A stretch of 64,000 bases of DNA from the NCBI GenBank assembly GCA_018350325.1, contig JAEVLN010000022.1, positions 124,001 through 188,000 of the forward strand, written 5' to 3'. Shown in pieces: positions 23,046-34,740 of the stretch. Position 1 is the first letter of the stretch. Each line of letters begins with the position of its first letter. This stretch comes from Globodera rostochiensis. Its lineage: Eukaryota > Nematoda > Chromadorea > Rhabditida > Heteroderidae. The position numbers were made by a program, and so were the translations under genes. The notes beneath the pieces are model-generated. The model saw only the letters and a program-made list of their open reading frames with translations. It was not told the DNA's origin and did not search any database.

Positions 23046-26000
23046 ATGTTAAATGCATTGATGAAAAGATTTGCAGCGACGGAAGAGGGCGCGGAGCAAA
23101 GTTCGGGGTCAAATCGTCGGACGAACTGTTCCCCAAATTCGCCCTTTCCCGCTGGAATTAACCCCGTCGGGGCCGAATTGCGGAGGAAATTTGCCACTGG
23201 CATTGACTACAACAGTGAATTTTTAGAGAATTTTCATAAAAGTTTTTACAAAAATTAGTGAAAATTTTGATCCGTGGCGACCGGAACACCGGGAAAACCT
23301 CTCTGTGGAGGCGGCTGCAAGGAATGCCTTTTCTGAATGGGGAGGAGGGGGATGCTTACGTACAAACGGAAGAGATTCAGGTTCATACATTTCAGAAAAC
23401 GGGCACTACCCGAGAAACGTGTCCCGACATATGCGGGCTGCTCCAGCAACACTTGCGAATTCCGTGCTCAGACATTTGCGGTCGGGTGCTAACTTGCTTC
23501 AACCTTAACCGATTCAGACAGCTTAAAGCCATTTGAAAGCTCGAAGAGAAAAATTGGACAAGTCTCAAAAAAGTTATGGCCGAAAAACTTGAAAAAAAAG
23601 TTCAAAAATACCGATTGGGGTTTTCCAGCCGGTTACCCGACATTTGCGCCCCAGACATTTGCGGCTCAGACATTTGCGCCCCAGACATTTGCGGCCCAAA
23701 ATGTGAAGAGATTTAATATCCCTTTTTCAGACATTTGCGGCCCGACTTTTGCGGCCCCGGCCAAAATAAGACATTTGCGGCATCTCGCCAATTTCCAATA
23801 TTTTTAAATAACCAAATCGACTAAAGTCAAATTCATGCATTTGCCTTGCTCAAGGCCCAACAAGAGCTTTGCTCTCTGACATCTCCAATCTTGAATTCTT
23901 AGTCAGCGAGAAGATACTGTAATGCATTTAGATTATAGTGCGGCAAAATCGCATTTGCGGGATCCCGCTGCGGGATTTTTTAATATTACCAAGAAAACCA
24001 AAACACTCCCACTGGACCAAATCGTTATTATCATTTATAAGCTCCTATTTATCCAAGACTAATTGCAACTAGAATATGCCGGGACCGGGATTTGAGAGCA
24101 TGAAAGCAGGGATCGGGATTAACAGGACTTTTCAACGGGTCATTTCAAAATTCCGGTCTCTACTTGACACGTCAAATGCATGAATTTGACTTTAGTTTTG
24201 GTTATTTAAAATTATTGGAAATTGGCGAAGTCGAGCCGTAAATGTCTTATTTTGGCTGTGGCCGCAAATGTCTGGGGCGCAAATGTTGGGATACGTTCCA
24301 GCTAAAACTTTTTTTTTGAGACTTGTCCAGTCGCAAAACTTTAGCTTTATAATATCTTTTTCTCTTCGAGGGCTTTCATGGCTTTAAGAATGTCGAATCG
24401 GTTAAGGTAAAGCAATTTATTGACCCGGTCCGGCCCACAAAAGTTCGGACCGCAAATGTCATAGAACCGCGGATTCGACATTTGCGGACTTCTTGATATG
24501 TTAAAAAATAAATGATAATTTTTTAAATACCAAAACTTTTATCTTCGACAAAAGTTTTGGTATTTTAAAAAGGGTATTTATTTTTTAACATATCAAGAAG
24601 GAAGTCCGCAAATGTCATTTCCCGCGACTCGTCCGCCAAGTGTCGTTTGTCCGCCAATTGTCGTTGTCTGTAAATGACTGATCCGCAAATGTCGTGGTAC
24701 CTCGAGAAAGGCTAAATTTAAAGTAAATGAAAAATGCAAAAGCAATAGACTAATAATGAAATTCGGGTGAAAGTGCTGAAATATTTGCAGGTTGCCTCTA
24801 TCACATGGAATTACCGTGCCCGGGACTTTGTGGTCAAATTGGACGTTTGGGACGTCGTGGACAAAGGACGCCGAGCCGACGCTTCGGGAGACGCGGCTGC
24901 CCAACCCCTAAAGTTGGGCATCGGTCGGAAAAGCGTTTTTCAGTCGACGAAAGGCGTCACTGTCGACGTTCCTCCGGCTGTTCAGGAATTGGTCGGTGGG
25001 CAAACGGGCGTTAAAGGCGGCGAGGAAATTTCGATTTTCACAGATTGAAAATTCCGCCTGTGACGCGAGCACCGTGAACGTCTACAACGGCTGCAACGGC
25101 GTCGTCATGATGTTCGACGTGTCCAGGGATTGGTTTGTGTAACACTTAAACCAAACAGCAGAAAACGTCTGATCTTGCGCCATGGACTTTTATTTCCCGT
25201 CGTTCAGGACCTTGGCTTACATTCGTCGGGAATTGCCCTCTGTACCCGCCCACATTCCCGTGCTTGTGATAGCCAACAAAATGGACCTGGTCAGCTCTGG
25301 TCAGCCCACCCCTTCCACCATCGACGAATGTCTCGAATTTCTGTGCGTTTTCAATGAACGGTGAGGGGCCGCGGGGGAACTTTCGGAAAGAGTCGGGGGA
25401 TTTTCGTTTTATAGGTCCAGGCCTTCGCCACATTCGTCAGACCATTTCCCGTCACTTCCCTTTCCCATTCGTTTCGCGAGGGCGTCGATGAAGCGGGCCC
25501 AGGGGTTGAAATTCTTATACAATTTTTTCAACATTCCATTCCTCCAAGTTCAGGTCGAACTCTTTACGGATTAAAACAGATGATTTGTCGTTTAATTTTC
25601 AGCAAACTTTTCTCAAAAGTGCAATGGAAGCGAATTTGAGGGAGATGCGAATTGCGGAGGACGAGCTGGACGTTCTGGCCCGAGAGGAGGGACAAAACCC
25701 GTCAATGTGGCGAAGAAAGAGTGGCGAGTCGAAGAGCAGAAAAAGAAGTGAATGTGAAGGAAATGACGGAAAAGAGGAGGAAGTGGGAGATGAGGAGGAG
25801 GAGGCGGAGGACGAAGAAAATGACGACGCTTTTGGGGCTCATGGCGCGGGTCAATGGACCGACAATGGCGGCACAGAGAGCCCAAAAACGGCCAATTCGA
25901 AGGTTGGCGACCCTTCGCCGGCAAAAAGTGTGCCGCACCGCCGTTCCCTTTCTTCCACTTCGTCGGAAGTCGCTTTTCGTCAAAATTTCAATTCAAATTC

Positions 26001-26083
26001 GAAATTTGTAGGCCGCCAACCCGCACGTGTCAACTTACGCGGAGGACTTTGACGTCGGCGAAAATGGCCTTTTACGGTGGTGA
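23046..26083 (+). CDS. RABL6 (Parf)-like GTPase
   Basis: The exon order and motifs match animal Rab-like protein 6, an atypical Ras-superfamily GTPase linked to cell-cycle control. Exon 1 (23046-23214) starts [11 protein letters not shown] and ends [13 protein letters not shown]. Exon 2 (23259-23380) has the P-loop GDRNTGKTS inside [20 protein letters not shown]. Exon 3 starts at 24791 and holds [12 protein letters not shown], the switch-II region in RABL6 form. Then come [36 protein letters not shown] and KMDL, where the G4 motif NKMD is kept. [20 protein letters not shown] (about 25485-25545) is the RABL6-specific segment. After the GTPase fold comes a long acidic, Ser/Glu-rich tail (25600-26020). 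A short exon [13 protein letters not shown] ends at 26083. Intron 23381-24790 is filled by a foldback element. The splice after QPLKLG is uncertain. Confidence 0.88.
23400..24500. repeat. Large foldback element in the RABL6 intron, rich in ACATTTGCGG words
   Basis: Left-arm sequence (about 23480-23850) reappears in inverse complement at about 24170-24470. For example, aaccttaaccgattc pairs with gaatcggttaaggt, and gccaatttccaat with attggaaattggc. The word gacatttgcgg occurs many times in the left arm, and its complement in the right arm. The centre (23850-24170) is AT-rich and carries gtgcggcaaaatcgcattt (from 23940), which resembles the end of the element at 41923. Confidence 0.75.
24490..24604. 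repeat. Perfect-looking hairpin, 50-bp arms
   Basis: cttcttgatatgttaaaaaa...ccaaaacttttatcttcg is followed directly by cgacaaaagttttggtattt...ttttttaacatatcaagaag, and cgcaaatgtc words flank it. It lies at the outer right edge of the larger foldback element. Confidence 0.8.
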
Positions 26084-27085
26084 GATTGAATTGAGTAGAA
26101 ATTGGAGTCGGTGCCATTTTATATTTTTTGAAAGGATTTGCAGTCGATAATCGATCTGTCAATCCAAATTAATTCATAAATTATTACAAACAATAATTTA
26201 GTTTTGTATAAATTGTGCAAATTTATCACATAAAAAAAAGTAAGTAATATCACAGCAACAAAATAGTCGACAATCGCTTTCCGTCCGTCAAAGGTCGAAT
26301 GTTTTATAACTTTCTCAACCCAAATCAATTTGTTGAACTTAATACCAAATGAAAACGCTCGATGAATTTGATGTTGTCACATTTTTGGCCATAACTTTTT
26401 TGATTAACTTCGTTTGAATATAGGCTTCTATTTATTGAAAGCCTTTTTTGAAATGATATTCGACCAAATCGAATGAAATTGCAAAAAGTTTCGACCTTCG
26501 GACCGGTAGGTAGCCAATTGCTGAAATGAAATGGTGGGGGGGGTGGAGAGAGGGGCACCCGTTTAATAGGCATAACAACGCTTGCAAATAAGTAAATGTT
26601 TTTGGATTGTCAGTCCCGTAACACCACTCCTGAATTAGTGATTTTATGAAACTGGCACGACGACAAAAGGTCCGGTAGCACAAATTGGACGGAAGGTCCG
26701 GTAGTGGGAAAAACAACAAAGGGTCCGATCGCACAAATCGGAAAAATATCCAATTCATAAACATAATTAGTAAGTTATTGCATAAAGACAAACAAATTCC
26801 ATGCTCGGCAGGTTGTTTTGTCCCATTTTTGCCTACCGGATTTTGTCGTTTTCCGCACTACCGGACCTTTTGTCCACATACGTATGAAACTTTCCCCTGG
26901 TTTTAGAAGATTTGACAATTTTTGTGAAATTTCCGCGATTTGAAGCCTAGGCCATAACTTTTGCGTGTAAAGTGGGGAGTGTTACGGGCCACGGTGACTA
27001 TCAATTGAAAGGGAAGTAAAGCTGTTTTGGCAGCATCGGATCTTCGGTCGGGGCGAGATTCATCTTCTTAAAATTTGACTGAAAA
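26084..27085. other. Convergent intergenic region with a small foldback repeat
   Basis: It separates the 3' ends of the RABL6-like (+) and PTR (-) genes. About 26656-26876 has inverted ggtccggtagtgggaaaaac / gttttccgcactaccggacc arms. The rest is AT-rich. ORFs here lack recognisable domains. Confidence 0.6.
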
Positions 27086-30000
27086 TCATTTTTCTATTCT
27101 AAAACATTCCTTACGATGGCCAATCAATGGTCGGGTGGTGGCCAACCAATTCAAATTGTATTGGACGCACATCGCCCGAGGGGTATTCGGTGTACAAGCG
27201 CAACCCCCGGCGTGGGCGTACTGTCCACGACCAAAAGGTCCGCGATGTTTACCCGCGACGGTGCTTGGGGGATCCGTTGACGGACCATCTGTGCGAAATG
27301 AATTCAAATGAATGCCAATGCCCGAAGACCGGTTCTCTCTTTCTCGCCCAACCTGAACAATTCTGTCCAGAGAATGCCGTTGCTGGCGTTTCGACTGACA
27401 TTTTTTTTCCTTCGAACTTCCCTTTTCCTGTCGAATGGCTCCATCTGCCAGCAATTGTTGATTCTGCTGTTTTAAAGAGGGCATAAATGCCAACAAATTG
27501 AATGGCACCCTGAACAACACACTGCCCGCTGTGCCGTTTTGGTTGGCCTTCTTCCGCTTGTCCGCTTCTGTCGATCCGTCCGCCGTTGCCTTCCTTCTCC
27601 TCTCGGACTGAATGTCCCCCTCCAAACTGGTGTTGCTGGTCGAAGTACTGGACTCTTCGCTTCCAATTCCGCCGTCAGATGAGGCTGCGGATGACCCGCT
27701 GGAAGATTTTGCGGATTGGGAAGAGTCTCGACGGTGCGCAGAAGAGTGAGAGGAGGAAGAAGTTGAAGAGCTTTTGCTGTCTTCGGTGGACGGGAGGGCC
27801 GTCAGAACTGCCGGAAGGATGACCAAACCGTGGAACATTCCAAGACAGACCACGACCACAATAGTCTAAACATCCGGAAGATAATGCACATTTTCGGACA
27901 ATGAAAATTGCCTTCAGAAAAACCATAGCCAAATAGGACTGCTTGAGGAGAAGCGGGAGAAGAGCGACGATGGTGGAGAGGCCGACCTGAAAATGGCAAT
28001 TTGGTATAGCGTGGCGGGACATTTGGCCAACTTCGAACCTGGACCATGGGCCACCCGATCACCGTCAGGGTTTGCTGCATCCGGACTTGAGCATTCTGAA
28101 CAAACAAAAAGGTCAGAAGAATTTGTTGAGGGATTTTGTGGTTTCCAAAAGGCTTAGACAAACATACCCCGTCAGGCGCCTTATAGTAATGGTAGCTGAT
28201 GTGAGCTAAAGTTGCAATTTAAAAAATTGGGATGATCAAAGATCGTTTACATGTAAAGTCAACGCTGAAGCCAATGGCCATGAGAAGAGCCGCCATGGAC
28301 AAAGGATCTGAAGCGGAGATTAGAAGGGCGGGAGGGCATTTTAAAAGCGAACCCAAATCGACGCCCCACAGGGCCAAAAAGCCGAAAATTCCACATGAAA
28401 TGGAAAATACGGAGAAAACGGCGGCAACGACACTGAATATAAACAAAAAAAATTGTGTTAGGGCGAAAGAACAACAAACAAAACACCTTAAAAAGTGGGG
28501 GATGAACACGAGACACACCATGCAAGTGCACAACAGAGCAGCCGCCACGCTTCCCAGCACAGTTTGGTCGATGGACATTGTCTGAAAGTTTACCGACTTT
28601 CGGACTCCAACCCCGAAAAAATCCTATCTCCGAATTTGCAAATGCTTCCAAATTCAAAAGTCCAATTCTATCCGTTTTGTTTGTGTCACTGTCCCGCCAG
28701 AAATCGTCCACTTTGTATTTCTGTTCGTCATGTTTGGTCCGACCTGATCAACGAATGGTGTGTGATCGCTGTAAGCGAACACTTCCATGTCTGCGTAATG
28801 TTGCGCAATTCGTCGCCACTCGCGCACGGTGGGCACCAATTCGTGGTATTTGATGACGCGATGGAAGTTTGTGACAAAGAAGAAGCTGCTAATGCACTCG
28901 GGCTGATTAGCCAAACATGCGGATTCGTTGTGGTGGACGAACGAGCTCAGGTAGAAGTAGGAGGCGGAACGAAAGAAGGCCGGCATCTCCGTGTAGTCGA
29001 ACGGCGGTGGACGATCTTCCGTCGGATCGGCCTGAAGAAAGTGTGGAAGGTGTACGGTAGAAACATGTGGAAAGGATACGGTTGGGAAACAATTGCAACT
29101 TTCAAGACACTATTTAAATTCTGACAAAAGCTGTCCAAAATTGGCATTTCCCATCCGCCGAATGGTCGGCCGGTCGTTCACCTCCCCCTCCCCCTCGTTT
29201 TCGTTGCCACTGCTGTAAAAGCGCACAAAGTCCTCATATTGCGGCAGCCAAAAGAAGGTGGACTCGGCCCCGTAACTGTTCAACGCATGTTCAAAGTCCC
29301 AAACGAGCTGTTTGACGCCTTAAAAAAGTTGTTAAAGTCGAACAAAAATGCTAATTATTGTAGGTCAACCCACGGGCTAATTGCTGCGGGTCCCGAAGGT
29401 CCCCGGGGCGGAGGACGAACACGGAGATGGGCTGCATGTTGCGAAGTGCCGTTTCGAATTGGAGTTGGAACTGGTGGAGGTAGGAATTGGGCAGAGCCAT
29501 CTTAAAGAAGCAAAATAATTATTTCATAAAATTGGTGGAGACCTTATCAATGGAAATGTTTGACTGGAGAATTTGGATGCCCTGCCAGGAGATGAAGAAG
29601 TATACGCTCATGAACAGAGTCAAGACAAAACTAAAAAGGCAATTTTGGGGCCTAATTTGTAATTCTTTCGTTACCGGGTAAACCATTTGGTGACCGCCCA
29701 AGCCCAAAATTGGACAATCATTCGCTGCAGGCGTTCCCCATGGGAGGCCATTGCGCAATATTCTTGCTGAGTTTGGCATTTTAATCGTTTTCAAATTAAA
29801 ATTCTCAACTGTTTCTTCCACAACGTCACTTTTCGGCCCCTTTAAAATGCCTTTTGCGACTGTTTTTTGTCGTCGACCTTCGCTGAAGACGAGCACAGCC
29901 GAAAGGAATACTAATTGATAAAGCCAACCTAACAAAAAAGAAACAATTACGCGGCTTATTTCAAAAAGTTAAAACGAACAAATGGAAATTGCGATGGCCG

Positions 30001-32227
30001 AAAAAATGCAAAAAGTTCGGACCGCGGGGGTGTCGGAGAAGGCGCCGATGATGAACGAGATGACGTTGGTAAGGGAACTGCAAAAGCGCGAAACAGAGAA
30101 TTAAGCATTTTCAAGTCCCCCCCCCCCCCCCCCCCCAACATTCAAAGTGCCACCCCCGCCCCCCGCAAAGTGCCACCCCCCCCACCGCCCCCAAGTTAAT
30201 TTTTTGGTTTCGACCTGATAGTTATGGAGGGCCCCGCATCCTCCAGACACTGGGCCATCCGTTCCGGAATTAGGTAAAGCTCGTTGCTTCGTTGCCAAGC
30301 CCGCATCTGCAATGGAATAGGAAAGCATTTTTAAAAAACGTTGTTTACATCCTAATTAAAAGCTTAATTACCAAAATGAAAATATCGTCAACACCGACGG
30401 ACAAAACGAGAAAAAGGGCGGCCACAATAATTGATTGGAAACGCCATCCGGCGATGGACATCAGTCCAATTGAGGAGGACTAAAGGGAATTTGGCACATA
30501 AAATAACTTTAAGGGCCAATTGCCATGGCCATCAGAGGGACCAAACAGCCGACAAACGCCTCCCAAAGTCGATTTTCGGTCTTACGGACGCGGATCAGTG
30601 TGAAGAGGACGAAAACCTTTGGGATATTTATTTATTTGAACGGATTCTTGGCACTTTTTATAATATCCAACATTCTTGCACTTTTTATATCCAACGTTCA
30701 TGGCATTTTTATATCCAACCATTCTTGGCACTTTTTAATTTTATTTTCAAACGCTCACAATCATTGCCACCACCGAGCCAACGAGTAACGGCGCCGTTTC
30801 GACGCCCATTCGACGCACTTCCGCCGTGACCATGTTGTCGCCGGTCATTCCAGTCTGATTGAAAAAGCGCCATTGGCACAACAATTTCGAGTGATTTATT
30901 TTGACGGAACGATACCGTACCTTGAACAAGCGCGAGTACTGTGGTCGCTCGAACAATTCGACGGCCGCTTAAAATAATAATAAAAAATATTTTTATTTTT
31001 TGCGCATTTCACCTTTTTGCCATTTGTTGAGCAATTCGGTGTCTTTATAATCGGAAACCAAATAAAAGGGCATTACCTAAACAAAAAAACAATAATTTTA
31101 AATGATTTCAAGATTAAAAATATCTTCAAAATGCTTTTGATCTTTTTGTTTGTTATATTCTTTAGACCGCTGTGGTGAATGCCTCCAACAGTTTGATGTT
31201 CTTCTGCTGCTGTCGGTGTGCCCTTTTGCCCTCTTCTGCTACAGAAAGTGCCATCAAAAGTGCCCTTTCCTCTTCCGTTGTCGTCGAAGAGTTTTCGCCC
31301 GCCTGGTCCGCCCCAATGGACGACAAATCGACGCTCAAATTCTTCAACGTCACGCCGTACACATTGTTTCCTGGTTGGGAACAAGGCTTATCTCTCATTA
31401 CTTTTGGGGTGGCACAATTTAATTAATTTGTAAACAAATTACCAATAAAGGCCCGGGTGCCGAACATTTCCATGGCCGGGTAAGTGTGCGTCAGAGGCTG
31501 TGTCGGGTCGTACACTTTCAAAAAGGCCAAAAAAGCGGTGTTCATCTCGCAGTACGGCTCGCACAAGTCCCTATATCCGAACACTCGTCCCCCACTAATT
31601 ACGCGAACCTTTCGAAGGGAAACATTCCAATAAACTTTGGGGACAAACGATTAAATGCTTTGAGATTTTGGAAACAAAAACTTTTAGGGTTCAGAGAACA
31701 CCAGGAAGTTCAGCAAGTTCTGCTGAGGTCAATTCCTTGGAAGCCCTCCATAATGCAAAGGAATTGCAATTTCTTCCCGCGCATTTTATCACCTCCTGCT
31801 GGAGCGATTTGGTCAAATTGTACAGCAACCAGCGGTAGTCATCCCTTAACAAATTGCCGCCGTCGTGTGCCCTACTCATTATGTAGCATGGGTCCAGAGT
31901 GCCGTTCTGAATTAATTATGCTCCAAGATCAGATTCATGAGGTTGGTTATCCTTTGCCTGTTTCAGGAACTGCTTGGCCACTTGGTACTCCTTCTTGCTG
32001 GGCGCGTTCAGTGGCGAGTATTCCGTCCGGACGTTATTCTCCTCCTCAAAGCGCAGCAGGCCAATGCTGGACAGAAGGGCGAAGAGAACGCCGCCGGCGA
32101 TGATCAGTTGTGGGTGTTTGCCTTTAAGGTAAAATTGGAGATTTACTCAGAAAACCCCGGGAAAATAACCTATTTGGGAGCCGAGTCTGTTGAATGCCAT
32201 TTCGAACAGATACGTTGGGTGACGCAT
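27086..32227 (-). CDS. Patched-related (PTR) sterol-sensing-domain permease, gene 1
   Basis: A long gene of roughly twenty short exons, from ATG 32227 (MRHPTYLFEMAFNRLGSQIG) to a stop at 27086. PTR proteins are RND-type 12-TM permeases, strongly expanded in nematodes and needed there for moulting, cuticle and membrane lipid traffic. TM1 is HPQLIIAGGVLFALLSSIG (about 32120), followed by EEENNVRTEYSPLNAPSKKE. The first extracellular domain includes GRVFGYRDLCEPYCEMNTAF (about 31570). The TM4 proton-relay motif is LVLSVGVDDIFI (about 30385) and the TM10 counterpart is MAIGFSVDFT (about 28260). The sequence HISYHYYKAPDG and TM11-12 (IVVVVCLGMFHGLVILPAVL, about 27850) follow. The C-terminal tail (27800-27086) is unusually Ser-rich (STSSSSHSSAHRRDSSQ) and likely cytosolic. 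Intron 31907-31957 has a GC donor (CAG/GCAAAG). The second PTR gene is at 50909-55515 on the other strand. Confidence 0.85.
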
Positions 32228-32504
32228 CCCAAAAGATCGAAAAATTCCGTAATTATGTTAAAAATTGGTGGGAATTTGACGGATTGATTGGACGAAAATG
32301 AGAGAAATGCTTAATGGAATGGAGAAATCACTTTCAACAACAATAATAATGGAAATAATGAAAAGGCGCCGTCTCTGGGAGTGGGGGAGAGATTTACTGA
32401 AGGGCCATTCACTTCACTCCAATTTTCGCCTCATCCGCTGACAATTGAACCGGTTTTTGCACTTTTGGCCACGGAAGAATGGGGACACCAAATTGGGCTA
32501 ATAT

Positions 32505-32785
32505 CCGGGGGGGGGAGTTTAGGGGGGGGGGGTTTGGGGGGGGGGAGGGGGGGGGGGGTAAAGTAAGTTAATCAAAGACAATGCATTCATTTAAATTAAC
32601 TAACCGGGGGGAGGGGGGGGGTTTGGGGGGGGGAGGGGGGGGGGGTAAAGTAAGTTAATCAAAGACAATGCATTCATTTAAATTAACTAACCGGGGGGAG
32701 GGGGGGGGGTTTGGGGGGGGGGGAGGGGGGGGGGGGGTAAAGTAAGTTAATCAAAGACAATGCATTCATTTAAATTAACTAAAGG
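32505..32785. repeat. Tandem array, about 90-bp unit, three copies, G-run rich
   Basis: Three head-to-tail copies each consist of interrupted poly-G runs followed by the constant part taaagtaagttaatcaaaga...cattcatttaaattaact. The G runs could form G-quadruplexes on the plus strand. The constant part is almost identical between copies, so the duplication is recent. Confidence 0.9.
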
Positions 32786-33164
32786 CAAAAAAGGGAGGGA
32801 ACGAAAGCGTTGGAGGAATTTGGTGGGATTTTAGGCTTAAAAGAGGGCAAGCACGAATAAAACTATTAGAAAGGCTAATAAGCCGGGAGAATGGGTGGCA
32901 AAGGAGGGGAAATTATGCGCCAATTGTTGTCTGTCCGTCCGTCCCCTCAAAGTTTTGAAGAAATTGGGCGAGTTGGAAATTCAAAGGTTGGGGGGGGGGG
33001 ATTATTCAAATTGGGATTGGCAGATCGCCAAAAGGTCCTGCTGACAGATTGCTGCTGCATTTCCTTGGGCTACGCGAGAGTGAGTCCAATCGCTCGTCGC
33101 ACAAAACAAATCCCTCCGTTACGCCTTTCGCTCAAAACGGTGGACAAAAGGCGGATGTTCCGGT

Positions 33165-34740
33165 TGGGTTGCGCCGTACAAGCCAAACCCCCTCCGGTTA
33201 GGCCGCGCCGTACAAGCCAAATCTCCCCCCCCTACCCCCCTCTGGTTAGGCTGCGCCGTACAAGCCAAATCCCCCCCCCCTCCGGTTAGGCTGCGCCGTA
33301 CAAGCCAAATCCCCCCCCCTCCGGTTAGGCTGCGCCGTACAAGCCAAATCTCCCCCCCCCCCCTACCCCCCTCTGGTTAGGCTGCGCCGTACAAGCCAAA
33401 TCCCCCCCCCCCCCCTCCGGTTAGGCTGCGCCGTACAAGCCAAACCCCCTCCGGTTAGGCCGCGCCGTACAAGCCAAATCTCCCCCCCCCCCCTACCCCC
33501 CTCTGGTTAGGCTGCGCCGTACAAGCCAAATCCCCCCCCCCTCCGGTTAGGCTGCGCCGTACAAGCCAAATCCCCCCCCCCCCCCCCCCCCTCCGGTTAG
33601 GCTGCGCCGTACAAGCCAAATCTCCCCCCCCCCCTACCCCCCTCTGGTTAGGCTGCGCCGTACAAGCCAAATCCCCCCCCCCCCCCCCTCCGGTTAGGCT
33701 GCGCCGTACAAGCCAAATCCCCCCCCCCTCCGGTTATGCTGCGCCGTACAAGCCAAACCCCCTCCGGTTAGGCTGCGCCGTACAAGCCAAATCTCCCCCC
33801 CCCCCCCTACCCCCCTCTGGTTAGGCTGCGCCGTACAAGCCAAATCCCCCCCCCTCCGGTTAGGCTGCGCCGTACAAGCCAAATCCCCCCCCCCTCCGGT
33901 TAGGCTGCGCCGTACAAGCCAAATCTCCCCCCCCCCCTACCCCCCTCTGGTTAGGCTGCGCCGTACAAGCCAAACCCCCTCCGGTTAGGCTGCGCCGTAC
34001 AAGCCAAATCCCCCCCCCCCCCCCTCCGGTTAGGCTGCGCCGTACAAGCCAAATCCCCCCCCCTCCGGTTAGGCTGCGCCGTACAAGCCAAATCCCCCCC
34101 CCCCCCCCCCCTCCGGTTAGGCTGCGCCGTACAAGCCAAATCTCCCCCCCCCCCTCCGGTTAGGCTGCGCCGTACAAGCCAAATCTCCCCCCCCCTACCC
34201 CCCTCTGGTTAGGCTGCGCCGTACAAGCCAAACCCCCTCCGGTTAGGCTGCGCCGTACAAGCCAAATCCCCCCCCCCCCCCTCCGGTTAGGCTGCGCCGT
34301 ACAAGCCAAATCCCCCCCCCCCCCCCTCCGGTTAGGCTGCGCCGTACAAGCCAAATCCCCCCCCCCCCCCCCCCTCCGGTTAGGCTGCGCCGTACAAGCC
34401 AAATCCCCCCCCCCCTCCGGTTAGGCTGCGCCGTACAAGCCAAACCCCCTCCGGTTAGGCTGCGCCGTACAAGCCAAATCTCCCCCCCCCCTACCCCCCT
34501 CTGGTTAGGCTGCGCCTTACAAGCCAAACCCCCTCCGGTTAGGCTGCGCCGTACAAGCCAAACCCCCTCCGGTTAGGCTGCGCCGTACAAGCCAAACCCC
34601 CTCCGGTTAGGCTGCGCCGTACAAGCCAAATCTCCCCCCCCCCTACCCCCCTCTGGTTAGGCTGCGCCGTACAAGCCAAACCCCCTCTGGTTAGGCTGCG
34701 CCGTACAAGCCAAATCCCCCTCGCCCCCCCCCAAACCCCC
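33165..34740. repeat. Minisatellite array, about 37 units with variable poly-C
   Basis: The unit is ggttaggctgcgccgtacaa + gccaaat + a C run of 5 to 20 bases ending in tcc; some units carry an additional taccccc-tct. About 37 copies of gccgtacaagcc were counted by eye. The constant 25-30 bp is nearly invariant (one cttac variant near 34517), and all the variation is in the C run. Each unit holds one TTAGGC, the nematode telomere hexamer. The minus strand reads as G runs. Minus-strand ORFs here are pure repeat translations, not genes. Confidence 0.95.

Noticed and set aside
33165..34740. Regularly spaced repeats as a possible CRISPR array
   Set aside because: Eukaryotic context, spacers are only poly-C, and there are no cas genes; it is a minisatellite.
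33165..34740. Internal telomere tract
   Set aside because: Only one TTAGGC occurs per 40-bp unit, never in direct tandem; it is not a telomere array.
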